Source: Pantoea trifolii (GTDB taxonomy: Bacteria > Pseudomonadota > Gammaproteobacteria > Enterobacterales > Enterobacteriaceae). Taken from it: a stretch of 64,000 bases of DNA. Positions 16,389 to 25,800 of this stretch are shown here, piece after piece. The notes beneath the pieces were generated by a model. It was not told the DNA's origin. It worked only from the letters and a program-made list of their open reading frames with translations, and did no database searches. Made by a program: the position numbers and the translations under genes. The stretch is taken from contig NZ_JANIET010000001.1 of the NCBI RefSeq assembly GCF_024506435.1, forward strand, positions 2,418,001 to 2,482,000, in the 5' to 3' direction. Each line of letters begins with the position of its first letter. Position 1 is the stretch's first letter.

Positions 16389-16593
16389 AGAATATTATAA
16401 AACACTCAGCCTAAAAATGGATAAAGAGCTTTATGAAAAGACTATAAAGTTCATTTCTCAGAACGGGCTAAAACACCTTAATACTAAAACAGCCCAGTTT
16501 CACTTTCGCACAGACTTTAACCTCGCAACCAGAGTTATCGAACACATTCGCCTGGAACAAAGTGTTACCGGAAAAAACATCAATAAGGACTAA
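16369..16593 (+). CDS. Small hypothetical protein
   Basis: Up to 74 aa from a GTG at 16369 that overlaps the preceding small gene. An ATG at 16417 (MDKELYEKTIKFI) would give 58 aa. It is helical and charged with no recognised motif; KTAQFHFRTDFNLATRVIEH could be a small DNA- or protein-binding helix pair. It ends 4 bp before the lipoprotein gene, so it lies inside the same operon. Confidence 0.45.
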   Translation: MIAIGSEEYYKTLSLKMDKELYEKTIKFISQNGLKHLNTKTAQFHFRTDFNLATRVIEHIRLEQSVTGKNINKD

Positions 16594-16597
16594 CTCA

Positions 16598-16990
16598 ATG
16601 AATATACGATTAGCATTACTGTTTATATCTGCAAGCCTGATGATTGGTTGCGGAGATAACACACCTGAATGTAACAGTAATGATGCCAAAAGGCTGGTTG
16701 TTAATATTGCTCAAAAACAGATAAAGAAACAATTCGAGCAACTCAGAAATTCTCAGATGGAAGGGATGGTGCCCGGTAATACCGACAGCCTGATGTTGAA
16801 GATTATTAACGTCAGAACATTAGATCATAATTCATCATTAGATACTTATCAGTGTGCCGCCAGTCTTCAAATGGCCCTGACAGATGAGCAATCTAAACTT
16901 CCTAATACAACCGAACTACCGATAACTTATAAGATTCAAAAGACAGATGATAATAACGGGCAATTCTATATAAACGTATCTGGTTTATAA
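16598..16990 (+). CDS. Small lipoprotein of unknown function
   Basis: 130 aa. The ATG at 16598 starts a lipoprotein signal, MNIRLALLFISASLMIGCGD, with lipobox MIGC. The mature part is mostly helix then strands, with two further cysteines (PECN and YQCAA). Asp after the lipid Cys is not at +2, where Gly is found, so outer-membrane sorting is likely. It is the last intact gene of the Ner-led run. Confidence 0.65.
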   Translation: MNIRLALLFISASLMIGCGDNTPECNSNDAKRLVVNIAQKQIKKQFEQLRNSQMEGMVPGNTDSLMLKIINVRTLDHNSSLDTYQCAASLQMALTDEQSKLPNTTELPITYKIQKTDDNNGQFYINVSGL

Positions 16991-17058
16991 TCACCTTAGC
17001 TAACATCAGGGTTCCTTTTGGGTGAAGTAATTGATGCTTTATCCCAAGAGGAAATACC

Positions 17059-17109
17059 ATGAAAAAAAACGTCACATTCCCCATTATGGCTATTGCCGCA
17101 TTTAGTTAG
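17059..17109 (+). pseudogene. Truncated secreted-protein gene start
   Basis: An ATG at 17059 after AAGAGGAAA starts MKKNVTFPIMAIAAFS, which looks like the first half of a signal peptide, and then meets TAG. The following sequence is an IS3 remnant. The gene was probably cut short when the island was rearranged. Confidence 0.4.
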
Positions 17110-17138
17110 TTCATTACACACAACACTATTGTCAGTGC

Positions 17139-17480
17139 CTAACGGTTAAAATCATTGATAACATTCAGCAGACGGACTGAGCAACCATCTGATAGCTGAT
17201 CATGCATGAAGTCCATCGACCAGCATTCGTTGCTGCTTTCAGGCACCACCCGCGGTTCAGGTTTATCCCGTTTCAGTCGTTTTTTCAGCTTTATTCGCAT
17301 GTTCAGCGACAACTCGTAGTAAATTCGGCACACCCTCTTGTGGTTGAACCGGAAGCCTTTTACGTTACTCAGGTATAAATAACACTGACCAAATCCTCAG
17401 TTGTGCTGACGACAAACAGCTTACAGACAAAACGCACGCTGACGCTTCGACTTCTGACCACGTGCTGTGCCATCTGCTTT
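17139..17480 (-). mobile_element. IS3-family transposase (orfB) remnant
   Basis: On the minus strand, nt 17139-17366 read NVKGFRFNHKRVCRIYYELS and, further on, RDKPEPRVVPESSNECWSMD and FMHDQLSDG. This is the segment leading into the first catalytic Asp of IS3-family OrfB integrases. Just upstream (to about 17480) a KQMAQHVV-like stretch is out of frame and shortened, and the frame stops after INDFNR. No terminal repeats are left. It marks a recombination scar between the Ner-led run and the WYL operon. Confidence 0.75.
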
Positions 17481-17800
17481 CTACACCATGGCGTCACCAC
17501 TTAAAAACCTATCAACGATTTTCTCTCTAACCTACCTATATTTTCCTTCCGTTCGCGTCAACATTTTTTGCTATCTCTTAACTGACTGTTATCAAAAGAT
17601 TTTCAGATAAAAAGTCAAATCAAATCATCTTTCTATGTTTTTAACACACTGTTACTTATCAAGTTTATGTATAATTTGCCGTTAATCACTTCAGGGCAAA
17701 AAGTATATCGCTGCATTTATTGATCGTGTCAGGTGTGACACTCCCTGTCATTTCGCCATGGCAAGATGCCTGTGTTCAGGAAAAAAGGGACAGACAGTCA
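17481..17800. promoter_or_regulatory. Upstream region of the WYL operon
   Basis: AT-rich 320-bp stretch. A TATAAT at 17670-17675 is a possible -10 element without a good -35. A perfect inverted repeat GTGTCA-n4-TGACAC lies at 17726-17741, about 60 bp before the ATG. No gene is supported here: the frame leading into the regulator from 17720 lacks a good start. Confidence 0.4.
17726..17741. promoter_or_regulatory. Candidate WYL-regulator operator
   Basis: GTGTCAGGTGTGACAC has 6-bp perfect arms and a 4-bp centre. Its place between a possible -10 and the regulator start suits autorepression, as for CapW/BrxR-type WYL regulators. Confidence 0.4.
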
Positions 17801-18697
17801 ATGAGTAAACGAAATACACAGCTAGCACTTCGCATCGCGGATATTCTGACACGCTTGAATAATGGCGAGACGTTGCATCTGGCAAAACTGGCAGAACAGT
17901 ATGATGTCTGCACGCGCACGATCCGGCGTGATATTGAAGAACGCCTGCAATTTCTTGAACTCCAGCGCGATGCAAATAATGGTGGCTATACGCTGTCACC
18001 GGAAATGCTGGGGCGTTTCGACAGCAACAGTATTGAGCGCTATTCCGGGCTGGCTGGGATTAAAGGCCTGTTTCCGGCACTCGATAAATCGATGCTGAAT
18101 ACCATTTTCCGCCCTTCCGGCCAGCATAATTTTCAGGTGCACGGTCATAAATATATCGACGATGACATGCACAGCGTTAATTTCCCGCGCCTGCAACGTG
18201 CGATTGACGAGCAGCGTATTGTGGGGTTTCGCTACCGTCGTAAAGATGCGTTACGCCACTATACCGTTGAACCTTATAAACTGATTAATTACAACGGCAT
18301 CTGGTATCTCGCCGCTCGCCATGCTGAAAAAATCAAACACTTCACCCTCAGCAAAATCGCCACGCTGGAGTGTACTTTCGAACGCTTCAGCGCCGATGAG
18401 AATTTACGCCAGAACATTAATAAGGAAGAAAGCGTCTGGGCAAGTGAGGAGAAGTTCGAAGTGGTGCTGAAAGTCTCAGCGCAGGTAGCCGAATATTTTG
18501 AACGCCGTCAACTTTTAAATGAACAGGTCATCGAAAAGAAAATGGCCGATGGCGGTTTAATTATCTCCACGCGAATTTCCCATAAAACTGAAATAACGCC
18601 AGTAGTGCGCTACTGGATCCCACATCTGAAAATTATTGCGCCCCAGAGCTTACAAAATGAGCTGGCGCAGGAAATTAAAACTTGGCTGGATGAATAA
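17801..18697 (+). CDS. WYL-domain transcriptional regulator (CapW/BrxR-like)
   Basis: 298 aa from the ATG at 17801. Residues 1-60 are a winged helix (LALRIADILTRLNNGETLHL, then YDVCTRTIRRDIEERLQFL). The middle has a WYL domain with VGFRYRR, YKLINYNGIWYLAARH and FTLSKI, and the C-terminus is a WCX-type extension. WYL regulators bind nucleic-acid or nucleotide signals and control many anti-phage systems, where they hold the operon silent until infection. Here it is the first gene of a seven-gene cluster with gaps of 3-14 bp or overlaps, so it almost certainly controls that operon. An in-frame GTG further upstream is unlikely, because family members begin just before the helix-turn-helix. Confidence 0.88.
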   Translation: MSKRNTQLALRIADILTRLNNGETLHLAKLAEQYDVCTRTIRRDIEERLQFLELQRDANNGGYTLSPEMLGRFDSNSIERYSGLAGIKGLFPALDKSMLNTIFRPSGQHNFQVHGHKYIDDDMHSVNFPRLQRAIDEQRIVGFRYRRKDALRHYTVEPYKLINYNGIWYLAARHAEKIKHFTLSKIATLECTFERFSADENLRQNINKEESVWASEEKFEVVLKVSAQVAEYFERRQLLNEQVIEKKMADGGLIISTRISHKTEITPVVRYWIPHLKIIAPQSLQNELAQEIKTWLDE

Positions 18698-18700
18698 AAT

Positions 18701-19690
18701 ATGTCCTCGTTGAAAATACGAATTATGCGCAAGAATAAAAAACAGCCGCCCCGTCATCTCGTGCGCACCTTACCCAAGGTGAATATAATTGTTGCCGCAA
18801 CAATGAGCGCCGGGAAAACATCGCTGATCAATGCCCTCCTCGGCACGGATTTACTGTGGTCGGCGAATGAAGCGGCGACGGCAGCCATTACTCGTATTCA
18901 GCATGCCGGTCAGGATGAAAAGACCATGCGCGGCATCTGTTTTACCTGGGAGGGAAAGCGCTATCAGATGGCGGACGCCGTGGATAATCAGCTTCTGCAC
19001 GCCTGGAACGACAGCCCGCTGGTGAAACATATTGAACTTAGCGGTTACGTGAAAGCCTTCAGCAAAAGCCGTTTTTTACCGGTCATTTACGACACGCCTG
19101 GCGCGAATAACAGCCAGGACACCAGCCATGCGCAACTGCTGAAAGAGGCGCTGGAAGGGTGTGATGACGGCATTGTTGTCTATGTGCTTAACGCCACCCA
19201 GCCCGCAACGCGGGATGATGCCCGTCTGCTGGGGGACATCAAACAGCATCTCGATGCCAGACCGGGTAAGCAGATTATCTTCGTACTAAATAAGGTCGAC
19301 GAACTTGACGAAGATAAAGGTGAAACCACTGAACACGCCGTGCAGTCCGCCGCCCGCTACCTGGAACAAAATGGCTTTAGCGCGCCGGTCATCATTCCGG
19401 CAATGATGCAATGTGCCTTAGTGGCGAGAAAAATGCTCACCCGTCTGGGCACAACCCGTTCACAGACCCGCCATTTGCGTAACGAACTCGCACGTTTTCG
19501 TCTGAATAAACACGTTCTTAACAATGCCGCCCTGATCCCGCAACCGCTACGGGAAACATTGCGGCAGGAATTAACACAACGCGCGGTATCCACCGTCAGC
19601 AACGATGAGTTTTGCCGGAGCGAACTGCGCCAGTTTGCCGCCTACAGCGGCGTACGGACGCTGGAACTCTATCTGACACATTATCTTTGA
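18701..19690 (+). CDS. Small dynamin-like/YfjP-type GTPase
   Basis: 329 aa. The G-domain is easily read: P-loop VAATMSAGKTSLINALLG (residues 31-48), in which the first Gly is replaced by Ala, a conserved Thr-rich switch (ANEAATAAITRI), the G3 motif YDTPGANNSQD (near 130) and the G4 motif NKVDEL (near 197). The all-helical C-terminus is short. Bacterial dynamin-like GTPases often come in unequal pairs that act on membranes, including the Eleos (LeoBC) anti-phage systems. The start is 3 bp after the WYL gene and the next gene begins 10 bp later. It shares the NNSQD signature after G3 with its larger partner, so the two probably arose by duplication and form a heteromer. Confidence 0.82.
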   Translation: MSSLKIRIMRKNKKQPPRHLVRTLPKVNIIVAATMSAGKTSLINALLGTDLLWSANEAATAAITRIQHAGQDEKTMRGICFTWEGKRYQMADAVDNQLLHAWNDSPLVKHIELSGYVKAFSKSRFLPVIYDTPGANNSQDTSHAQLLKEALEGCDDGIVVYVLNATQPATRDDARLLGDIKQHLDARPGKQIIFVLNKVDELDEDKGETTEHAVQSAARYLEQNGFSAPVIIPAMMQCALVARKMLTRLGTTRSQTRHLRNELARFRLNKHVLNNAALIPQPLRETLRQELTQRAVSTVSNDEFCRSELRQFAAYSGVRTLELYLTHYL

Positions 19691-19700
19691 AGAGCGCATC

Positions 19701-21965
19701 ATGAATAAAATATATATCGAACATAACCCGTTTATTGTTGAAACCCGCTTTTTAATCAACGGTTCCGAACCTGCCGAAGGCTGCAAACTGTCAAGCTACA
19801 AAGAGTTGCGTCTTCAGCTTTGGGTAGAAACTCTTTTCGATGAACTTAGCCGTCTGCTTAACGGCGATCTGGCTTTTAATGTCGAATTCAAAGGCGTTGA
19901 ATCCGATTATATGGATGTGCTGGAAGCGGCAGACGCCGCCCGCCAGAAAGGTATGACGATCGAACTGGAGCTGACCCGGGTTAAAGAGGTTCATCACCGC
20001 CTGAATGTGATTCAGGCAATGATGGAAGAAGCCCGCCAGAATCCGCAGTTTAACGACTACATCGAAAATAACGAAAAGGTCAGCCGCGGGTTCGAGGAGG
20101 CGTTTAACCGCGACTTCAACCTGTATGTTGTCGCCACCATGTCATCGGGTAAGTCCACATTAATTAACGCCATGCTCGGCCAGGATCTCCTGCCCGCCGC
20201 CAACGAAGCGACCACCGCCACCATCGCGCAGATAACCGACGACAAGATGCTGGGCACCTCCTTTATGGCGCGTCGTATCAGCAGCCACACGGGGCCAGGT
20301 GAAGAAATTCCGGTATCGTTAGAGTTGCTTAAAGAGTGGAACCAACTGGAGGACACCCACCAGATTGATCTGCGTGGCAACATTGTCTCGATGCAAGAGC
20401 GCGATAATGTGCGCCTGGTGCTAACCGACACCCCAGGGCCAAATAACAGCCAGGACGGCGAGCACGAACGTGTCACCATGAGCTACATCCAGGATTCGCA
20501 GCGCAATCCGCTGATCCTGTACGTGCTGAACGCTTCACAGCTGGGGATCAATGATGACCAGCACCTGCTTCGCCTAGTCGCGCAAACCATGATGCGTGGC
20601 GGCAAGCAGAGCAAAGATCGCTTTATTTTCGCCGTCAACAAGATGGATAACTTTGATCCTGAAAACGGGGAAAACGTCGGCGCGGCGCTGGAGCGGATCA
20701 AAACCTATTTGCAGAATAATGGCATTCAAAACCCGCAGGTTTACCCAATCTCGGCCAACCTGACGCGCCTGCTGCGTAAAAAACCCGATGCTCTCACCCG
20801 CAAAGAGCGCGGCGAGCTCAACACCATGACCGAGCTTTTCCTTGAAGAAGCCAGCATGAATCTACCCTCTTATATGCCGCTCACTTCACGCGTCAGCCGT
20901 GCGCTGGAGCAACGCAACCTGTCGCGCGCCCTTTACCGCAGCGGGCTGCCCGCCGTTGAGGTGATGATTGACGAATATATTGATAAATACACCTTCCCGA
21001 ATCGCCTGAAACGGGCCTATGAGGCTCTCAATCAGGCGATAGAGAAAGGCATGCGTGAAGCCGAGCTCACCGAGCAACTGGATCAGGATGAACGCGCGCT
21101 CACGCACCTGAACGAACAAATCAGCCAGCTCGAACAAAAGCGCAAAGAAAGCGCAGATACCGACGTGTACAAGCAATCACTGCGCCAGAAAGGGAAAGAA
21201 CTGCCGCTGCACATTGCTGCCGTGTTCACGCAAAAACTGGCGCAGGTGCTGGCAGCCAGCAAAGCACAAGGTAACGAATTCACAAAAGATTCGCAGCTCA
21301 CACCAGCCGATGCGCAGCGCCGTCTGGATGCAGCAGAGCGCGACGCAAGTTTTCGTTTTAAAGAGCTGATCAATGCGTTCGAAGCCACATTCCAGACTGC
21401 GCAAACGTTAATTAAGGACGAGTTGCAGGTGGAGTATCGCCGCTATATCAGCGAGTTGTTCGGCGACACCCGCGAACTCAAGCTGCCATTGTTCCAGGGG
21501 CTGAAAGAAAGCATGGCGAACTTTTCGCTCAATTTGAGCCTAAACGCCAACAATATTAAAAGCCGGGAAGAACGTTATAACCCGCGCGAAGTTAGCGACT
21601 CATCGTGGTGGAACCCCTTCTCCTGGTTTAGTACCCGTACCGTCTGGGATTACCGCACGGTGGAATTTGTTGACATGTCCGAACTCTGGAATGAAAAACG
21701 CAGCCAAATTGAGGGCAACTTCAGAGATCTGATTGATGCGGCGCGGAAAAAAACCGAAACGGATAAAGACCGCTTAGTCGAAAGCTACATCGCATTTATC
21801 GAACGCGAATTTAACAGCAAATTCGACGCCTTGATCACCAGTCTGAAGGAGAAAATGAGCGACCAGCAAGCGCGTGAGAACGCCATTGCCCGGGCTCGTG
21901 CGCAAAAATCGTGGATCAGCGAATTTAAATCACGCCTCGACAACACATTGAGCCTGAAGGAGTAA
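19701..21965 (+). CDS. Large dynamin-like GTPase
   Basis: 754 aa. After about 140 helical residues comes a full G-domain: P-loop VATMSSGKSTLINAMLG (near 143-159), switch ANEATTATIAQI, G3 TDTPGPNNSQDGEHE (near 243) and G4 FAVNKMDNF (near 312). Residues 440-500 are a charged coiled coil (the Gln/Glu/Arg-rich LNEQISQLEQKRKE lies here). The rest is a long helical stalk with a Trp/Pro-rich insertion, SSWWNPFSWFSTRTVW, near residue 635, which could be a membrane paddle. This is the bacterial dynamin plan: GTPase, stalk, lipid-binding tip. It lies between the small GTPase and a membrane protein, so action at the inner membrane is likely. Confidence 0.85.
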   Translation: MNKIYIEHNPFIVETRFLINGSEPAEGCKLSSYKELRLQLWVETLFDELSRLLNGDLAFNVEFKGVESDYMDVLEAADAARQKGMTIELELTRVKEVHHRLNVIQAMMEEARQNPQFNDYIENNEKVSRGFEEAFNRDFNLYVVATMSSGKSTLINAMLGQDLLPAANEATTATIAQITDDKMLGTSFMARRISSHTGPGEEIPVSLELLKEWNQLEDTHQIDLRGNIVSMQERDNVRLVLTDTPGPNNSQDGEHERVTMSYIQDSQRNPLILYVLNASQLGINDDQHLLRLVAQTMMRGGKQSKDRFIFAVNKMDNFDPENGENVGAALERIKTYLQNNGIQNPQVYPISANLTRLLRKKPDALTRKERGELNTMTELFLEEASMNLPSYMPLTSRVSRALEQRNLSRALYRSGLPAVEVMIDEYIDKYTFPNRLKRAYEALNQAIEKGMREAELTEQLDQDERALTHLNEQISQLEQKRKESADTDVYKQSLRQKGKELPLHIAAVFTQKLAQVLAASKAQGNEFTKDSQLTPADAQRRLDAAERDASFRFKELINAFEATFQTAQTLIKDELQVEYRRYISELFGDTRELKLPLFQGLKESMANFSLNLSLNANNIKSREERYNPREVSDSSWWNPFSWFSTRTVWDYRTVEFVDMSELWNEKRSQIEGNFRDLIDAARKKTETDKDRLVESYIAFIEREFNSKFDALITSLKEKMSDQQARENAIARARAQKSWISEFKSRLDNTLSLKE

Positions 21966-21971
21966 CCCCGC

Positions 21972-22841
21972 ATGGAACAGAATTTTCACCACGCATTTTT
22001 GGCAGCGCTCAACAGTCCGCAGCGTGATTTTGCGCTGCTGAACGCCATGCTGGAGGAGTCTTACGCGGCGAAACCGGCGCTTTTCGACCCCCACCGGGAG
22101 GATAGCGTCTGTGAGGCCATCAACCACGACACCATCGACTGGAACAGCGGTTACTTTGCGTTGCAGGTCAGAAGCCTTGAGCACAACTTCTCGCTGGAAC
22201 GAGCGCAGCATCTGATTGCCCTCAGCCAGTGGCTGACCGAGCACCAGCATGATGGCTTTCTCGCCCCCCCTGCCGCGCATAAGGACAACGGAAACAGAAA
22301 CATGAACAACAATGAAACCACAACGTTTACGCCTGGCCAGAGCCTGCTTGCCGCGCTTGAGTCCGGCTCCCTCAACCGCCTGCGTTCAGCACTGGTTGCT
22401 GAACTGGAAAATAACCGACTGGATGCACAGACGGTTCGCCAGGCGATGAAATGGGCGGAATCTCGCGCATCCGGACTGTTTGCCGACTATGAAGAAAACA
22501 CGCTGGCGCTCGGTTTCGAGGCCGATAAAAGCAAGTGGGATGTGGATTACTACAATCTTCAGTCCGCGTATCTGATGATGAACTTCTCACGGGATCGTTT
22601 TGAGCACCTGATGGACATCTACCAGGTATTGCGCGATCGCGCGGTTTCCGGCTTTGTCCACCAGCCGAAAGCCGCACCGCGCCCTGCAAGTGCCGCGACG
22701 GCATCGGCAGCACCGCGCAGCCCGACGCCTGCACCTGGCGCACCGGTGCGTCAGAGCGGTTCCACTTCGGCCCTGCGCGTTGCCGCGCTGGCAGGGGGTG
22801 CGCTCGCCGCGCTGGCGCTGCTGATTTTCGCGCTGCTTTAA
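21972..22841 (+). CDS. C-terminally anchored membrane protein of the GTPase-HerA operon
   Basis: 289 aa, no family recognised. Two related helical halves (about 1-95 and 110-220) each contain a Phe/Tyr-rich segment: DTIDWNSGYFALQVRSLEHN, and later DKSKWDVDYYNLQSAYLMMN-like residues. This suggests an internal duplication. A Pro/Ala-rich linker (225-265) leads to a single C-terminal membrane helix (ALRVAALAGGALAALALLIF) at the extreme end, so the bulk faces the cytoplasm. It is separated by 6 bp from the large GTPase and 13 bp from the HerA-like gene. It could be the membrane adaptor that links the two. Confidence 0.7.
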   Translation: MEQNFHHAFLAALNSPQRDFALLNAMLEESYAAKPALFDPHREDSVCEAINHDTIDWNSGYFALQVRSLEHNFSLERAQHLIALSQWLTEHQHDGFLAPPAAHKDNGNRNMNNNETTTFTPGQSLLAALESGSLNRLRSALVAELENNRLDAQTVRQAMKWAESRASGLFADYEENTLALGFEADKSKWDVDYYNLQSAYLMMNFSRDRFEHLMDIYQVLRDRAVSGFVHQPKAAPRPASAATASAAPRSPTPAPGAPVRQSGSTSALRVAALAGGALAALALLIFALL

Positions 22842-22854
22842 CGGAGCCATCACC

Positions 22855-25800
22855 ATGAAAAAACCGATGATGCCGCTGCAAATTCAGGAGATGGAGCAGC
22901 GCGCGGCAGGTACGCTGGCGTCTGCCAACACGCTGATTAATCGTAGCTATCTGGCTGAGATGCGTCACTACCCGGTGCAGCCGCTTGAAGATTATCAGGG
23001 GGTGCCGATCCACCGCGCCGGTGATATCCGTCTGTTTCGCATCGAGCGTATAGTTCAGGAAAACAAGCAATCGGTGCTGGAGAGCACCACTGCCGCCTAC
23101 ACCGCATTAGGCGCGGCCGGGTATAGCGTTTTTTTGCTGCTGAAATCCGATGGCCGGGAAACCGATGTCTATATCGGCACGCGCGGCGCGCCAGGAAAAA
23201 TGCTGGGACAAAACTCCGGTGAGCTGCTCAATGAGACATTCAAAGGGCATTTCCCCGGCAGCAAGTTGATTGCCCAGAATGCGCAACAAACCGCACTGTT
23301 ACTGGATGGGGCGCTGGCACAAAAAGAAAACCCGTCATCTTCCGTCACCGCCGTAACGGGAGTGCCGTCGCTGGCAACAGAAGACAGCGAACATTTTATG
23401 CAGGGGCTGGAGCATTTTATTGATGCCGCCGAAAGCCGCGTTTATCAGGCCATTATCCTTGCAGAACCGGTTACGCCGCCTGAGCTGGATCGCATTCGCA
23501 CCGGTTACGAAAAAGTCGCCACCCAGCTCTCGGTGCTGGCGAAGCGCCAGTACTCTTTTGGCGTGCAGGACAGTGACAGCGTAGGCCTGAGCATCAGTGA
23601 AGGGCTGAGTCAGTCTCTCGGTGAAAGTTTAGGCATGACGGTATCTCAGGGCACGTCTTTCACCCGTGGCACAAACCACTCCACAAGCGTTGGCACCTCA
23701 AGCAGCGAGTCCACCTCCGGGGTCATCGCTGATGTCATGGCGGGCTATAAAAATGGCAGCCAGATATCGCTCGGCGCGGCCTTTAAAGGTGTACTGAAGG
23801 GTGCGATCCTGAACCGAACCCACTCTGACAGCGTGAGCGAAAACACCACCACTGGCACGTCGGAAACCTATGGCAGCAACACGTCCGAAAGCGAATCGCG
23901 CACGCTGAACCGCAACGATACCACTACCCGCACTGATGGCCAGACCGTCAATAAAACGACCGGCAGCAGCCAGCAGATTTCGCTGGAGGTACATGACAAA
24001 ACCATCGAGAACCTGCTGGCAAAAATCGATCACCATCTGGAACGTGTAAATGAAGCGCGAACCTACGGGGGTTGGCAAACTGCCGCCTATTTTATTGGTG
24101 ACAGCACCGCCTCATCAGAATCGCTGGCCAGTATTTTCCTAGGGTTAATGCGTGGGACGCGCTCAAGCACGGAGGATTTTGCTTTAACCACCTGGAACTC
24201 ACAAAGCAAACGCCCCATTCTTGACTGGCTGTCGGTACTGGCTCATCCACTGCTGAAACCCACTATTGCCCCGGTGCTGGCTATCGACTGGCTCACCCCG
24301 GCAACGCTGGTTTCGGGTAAAGAGATGGCCATTCAGTTGAGCCTGCCGCGTCGTTCAACCTCCAGCGTCGCGGTACTGCACACCCAGTCATTCGGGCGCA
24401 AAGTCCTGCATCTCGACGGGCCGGAACCTGACGGACAACAGACCCGCGCACTGCGGCTCGGCCAGATGCGTCATTTGTGGAACGATCTGGATATGCCCAT
24501 CGATCTGGATGTGGACAGGCTCACCAGCCATGTGTTTATCACCGGCTCCACCGGCGCAGGCAAAAGCAACACCATTTACGCGTTGCTGGAACAACTGGGT
24601 CAGCACAATGTGCCATTTTTGGTTATAGAACCCGCGAAAGGTGAATATAAGCAAGTCTTTGGTCATCGTGATGATGTCTCGGTCTTTGGAACGAATGCGC
24701 GCTTTTCGCCGCTGTTGCGTATTAATCCGTTCCGTTTTCCTGAAACCACCCACGTTTTTGAGCATATTGACCGCCTGGTTGATGTCTTCTCCATGTGCTG
24801 GCCGATGTATGCGGCCATGCCAGCTGTATTAAAAGATGCCATTCTGCAAGCCTACACCGTGTGCGGCTGGGATCTGGTAACGTCGGAAAACCACTGGCAC
24901 CCCGCCACCCTTTTTCCGACCTTTGCCGATCTCCAGGAGCAACTTCGTCAGGTCATTGAACAATCGGAGTGGTCGCAGGAGGTGAAAAGCAACTACATCG
25001 GCTCGCTGGTGACCCGCGTCAACTCACTGACCAATGGCCTGAATGGACAAATATTTAGCGGTGAGGAGATAGATAACAGCCTCCTTTTTGACAGTAATAC
25101 CATTATCGACTTAAGCCGTATCGGCTCTCAGGAAACCCGATCGTTTATTACCGGTATTCTGGTGATCCGCCTCAGCGAGCATCGTGCCGCAATGAGCGGG
25201 ATGAACCAGGCTCTACGCCATGTGACCGTGCTTGAGGAGGCCCATCACCTGCTGAAGCGCAGCGGCGGCAACGCTGGCGCAGAAGGCGCGGATATCACGG
25301 GTAAAGCCGTGGAAATGCTCGCGAATGCCATTGCCGAAATGCGCACCTGGGGCGAGGGTTTTATCATTGCCGATCAGTCACCTGCGGCAGTGGACATGGC
25401 CGCCATCCGCAACACTAATACGAAAATCATCATGCGTCTGCCGGAAGATATGGATCGCCGCACTGCCGGAAAATCAGCGGCTCTGAGCGATGAACAACTT
25501 GATGAACTGGCGCGCCTGCCACGCGGCGTCGCAGTGGTGTATCAGAACGACTGGCTGGAGCCCGTGCTGTGCAGAGTCAGGAAGTTTGAGTCCCCGGCCG
25601 AGCCATGGCAGTACAAACCCACGGCAGCGCCGGTTGCCACAAACCCGCAGGCCTGGACGCCGCTGTTAAGCTGGTTGCTCAGTCACCGTCTGGCTGATCC
25701 GGTCGACATCACGGCGCAACAACTGGTCGAGCAGGTCGATACACTGATGCTGTCGACGCGTAACAAAATCCTGCTGCGTTCGTTAATTGCCGAGTTCGCG

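Noticed and set aside
22372-23070. A 232-codon open frame on the minus strand opposite the membrane protein and HerA genes
   Set aside because: It is opposite two well-supported genes, has erratic composition and no recognised motif. It arises from the GC-rich codon pattern of the real genes.
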